Shown piece after piece: positions 62,966 through 64,000 of a stretch of 64,000 nt of DNA. Source of the stretch: Sutcliffiella horikoshii (GTDB lineage: Bacteria > Bacillota > Bacilli > Bacillales > Bacillaceae_I); assembly GCF_008180725.1 (NCBI RefSeq), contig NZ_VTEV01000003.1, positions 531,356-595,355 of the forward strand. Reading direction: 5' to 3'. A program made the position numbers and the translations under genes. Below the pieces are notes generated by a model. The model saw only the letters and a program-made list of their open reading frames with translations, had not been told where the DNA came from and searched no databases. Numbering within the stretch: position 1 is the stretch's first letter; every line of letters begins with the position of its first letter.

Positions 62966-63054
62966 TGGTGCCGAGGACCGGAATCGAACCGGTACGGTAG
63001 TCACCTACCGCAGGATTTTAAGTCCTGTGCGTCTGCCAGTTCCGCCACCCCGGC
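62966..63054 (-). tRNA. tRNA-Leu (TAA)
   Basis: Class II tRNA; anticodon loop CTTAAAA; acceptor GCCGGGG; CCA encoded. Confidence 0.96.
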
Positions 63055-63068
63055 AAGGGCAAGTCTGT

Positions 63069-63143
63069 TGGAGCGGAAGACGGGATTCGAACCCGCGACC
63101 CCCACCTTGGCAAGGTGGTGTTCTACCACTGAACTACTTCCGC
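63069..63143 (-). tRNA. tRNA-Gly (GCC)
   Basis: Anticodon loop TTGCCAA; acceptor GCGGAAG; CCA encoded. Confidence 0.96.
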
Positions 63144-63157
63144 TAATAAAATTACAA

Positions 63158-63238
63158 TGCGGGTGAAGGGACTCGAACCCCCACGTCAAAGACACTAGAT
63201 CCTAAGTCTAGCGCGTCTGCCAATTCCGCCACACCCGC
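63158..63238 (-). tRNA. tRNA-Leu (TAG)
   Basis: Class II tRNA; anticodon loop CTTAGGA; acceptor GCGGGTG; CCA not encoded. Confidence 0.95.
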
Positions 63239-63246
63239 AAGATAAA

Positions 63247-63322
63247 TGGTGTGCCATGAAGGACTCGAACCTTCGACCCTCTGATTAAAAGTCAGATGCT
63301 CTACCGACTGAGCTAATGGCAC
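63247..63322 (-). tRNA. tRNA-Lys (TTT)
   Basis: Anticodon loop CTTTTAA; acceptor GTGCCAT; CCA encoded. Confidence 0.96.
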
Positions 63323-63325
63323 ATA

Positions 63326-63401
<76 letters not shown>

Positions 63402-63439
63402 ATAAGATTATAAATAAATTTCACTAAGTGAAAAAATTA

Positions 63440-63515
63440 TGGTGGAGGATGACGGGATCGAACCGCCGACCCCCTGCTTGTAAGGCAGGTGCTCTCCCAG
63501 CTGAGCTAATCCTCC
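63440..63515 (-). tRNA. tRNA-Val (TAC)
   Basis: Anticodon loop CTTACAA; acceptor GGAGGAT; CCA encoded. First tRNA after 5S rRNA. Confidence 0.96.
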
Positions 63516-63522
63516 ATGTATC

Positions 63523-63640
63523 TGCCTGGCAACGTCCTACTCTCACAGGGGGAGATCCCCCAACTACCATCGGCGCTGAAGAGCTTAACTTCCGTGTTCG
63601 GTATGGGAACGGGTGTGACCTCTTCGCCATCATTACCAGA
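63523..63640 (-). rRNA. rrf: 5S ribosomal RNA
   Basis: Minus strand contains the conserved GAAGAGGTCACACCCGTTCC, CGAACACGGAAGTTAAGCTC and GATGGTAGTTGGGGGATCTC; ends GTTGCCAGGCA. Ends are approximate within a few bases. Confidence 0.95.
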
Positions 63641-63768
63641 CAAATTATATTATACAAAATTGAGGAAGAAAATCAAGATGTTTTTACATCTTTCTTTGTT
63701 CCTTCAAAACTAGATAATGTGTTCCTATCAAGATATTCATATCGTTCACTTATTTCGATACTTATTTG

Positions 63769-64000
63769 GGTTAAGTCCTCGATCGATTAGTATTCGTCAG
63801 CTCCACATGTCGCCATGCTTCCACCTCGAACCTATCTACCTGATCATCTTTCAGGGATCTTACTTACCGAAGTAAAAGGAAATCTCATCTTGAGGGGGGC
63901 TTCATGCTTAGATGCTTTCAGCACTTATCCCGTCCGCACGTAGCTACCCAGCTATGCCTTTGGCAAGACAACTGGTACACCAGCGGTGCGTCCATCCCGG
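63769..64000 (-). rRNA. rrl: 23S ribosomal RNA, 3' end (partial)
   Basis: Minus-strand 3' terminal region ending GATCGAGGACTTAACC, with the conserved GTAAGATCCCTGAAAGATGA upstream; continues beyond the right edge. About 128 bp of spacer separates it from 5S. Confidence 0.95.

Noticed and set aside
62805..63146. Plus-strand ORF with GAPERTRTPNLLIRSQTLYP
   Set aside because: Classic spurious translation of the antisense strand of tRNA genes.
63424..63790. ORFs across tRNA-Val and 5S rRNA on both strands
   Set aside because: They overlap structural RNA genes and translate known artefactual peptides.

Overview
This window comes from a low-GC, spore-forming Bacillaceae (Bacillus sensu lato, possibly a Sutcliffiella-like lineage; genus not provable here). 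The evidence is B. subtilis-type gene content and order (the ytzC-ytqA-ytqB-ytpB-ytpA-ytoA neighbourhood, metK divergent from pckA, ytmA-ytlACD-ytkD-ytkC-dps, mntABCD, menFDHBEC, yteA, glgBCDAP), a trnB-like tRNA array behind an rRNA operon, and Bacillus-type signals (CIRCE, S-box, sigma-B, Zur, Fur and cre sites). Most of the window is conserved core genome; no prophage, IS transposase, CRISPR array or defence island was found.

Layout. 1-5.0 kb: 5' part of a PAS/sigma-54 activator, a VOC protein, htpG with a perfect CIRCE operator, an MFS transporter. 5.1-12 kb: a 21-bp minisatellite, a small SASP-like gene with ytzC, the tRNA-modification pair ytqA/ytqB, ytpA/ytpB (bacilysocin and C35 terpene), ytoA, a PAP2 phosphatase and a GT4 glycosyltransferase. 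12-18.5 kb: an ABC-F protein behind an upstream ORF and terminator (attenuator architecture), metK with a SAM-I riboswitch, pckA, and an eleven-unit 52-bp tandem array. 18.5-24.6 kb: ytmA, the ytlACD ABC importer, ytkD, ytkC, dps with a sigma-B promoter, ytzI.

24.7-33.3 kb is a metal-homeostasis region. Four near-consensus Zur boxes precede a flavoprotein, a YciC-type GTPase, a histidine-rich zinc-binding lipoprotein without its own permease or ATPase, and a second His-rich COG0523 GTPase. ycgRQ, luxS, yidD and a beta-carbonic anhydrase lie between them. Next come the bd-type oxidase ythAB, a DUF2325 gene behind two Fur-like boxes, a DUF1540 gene, and the manganese importer mntABCD. 41-50 kb is menaquinone synthesis: menFDHBEC on the minus strand with menA divergent. 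50-52.3 kb: yteA, DUF1801, a lipase. 52.3-52.8 kb: a cluster of dispersed palindromic repeats. 52.8-60.8 kb: the complete glycogen operon glgBCDAP.

61.3-64 kb, minus strand: 22 tRNA genes, 5S rRNA and the 3' end of 23S rRNA. Upstream of tRNA-Phe a 26-bp copy of its own 5' end remains, marking a 133-bp duplication or insertion.

The most unusual material is non-coding: the 52-bp and 21-bp arrays, a composite palindromic repeat family with one copy sitting in the loop of a terminator hairpin, the ABC-F leader, the tRNA-Phe scar and two cre-like sites in a gene-free gap. All coordinates were read by eye; family assignments rest on motif recognition, not database searches.
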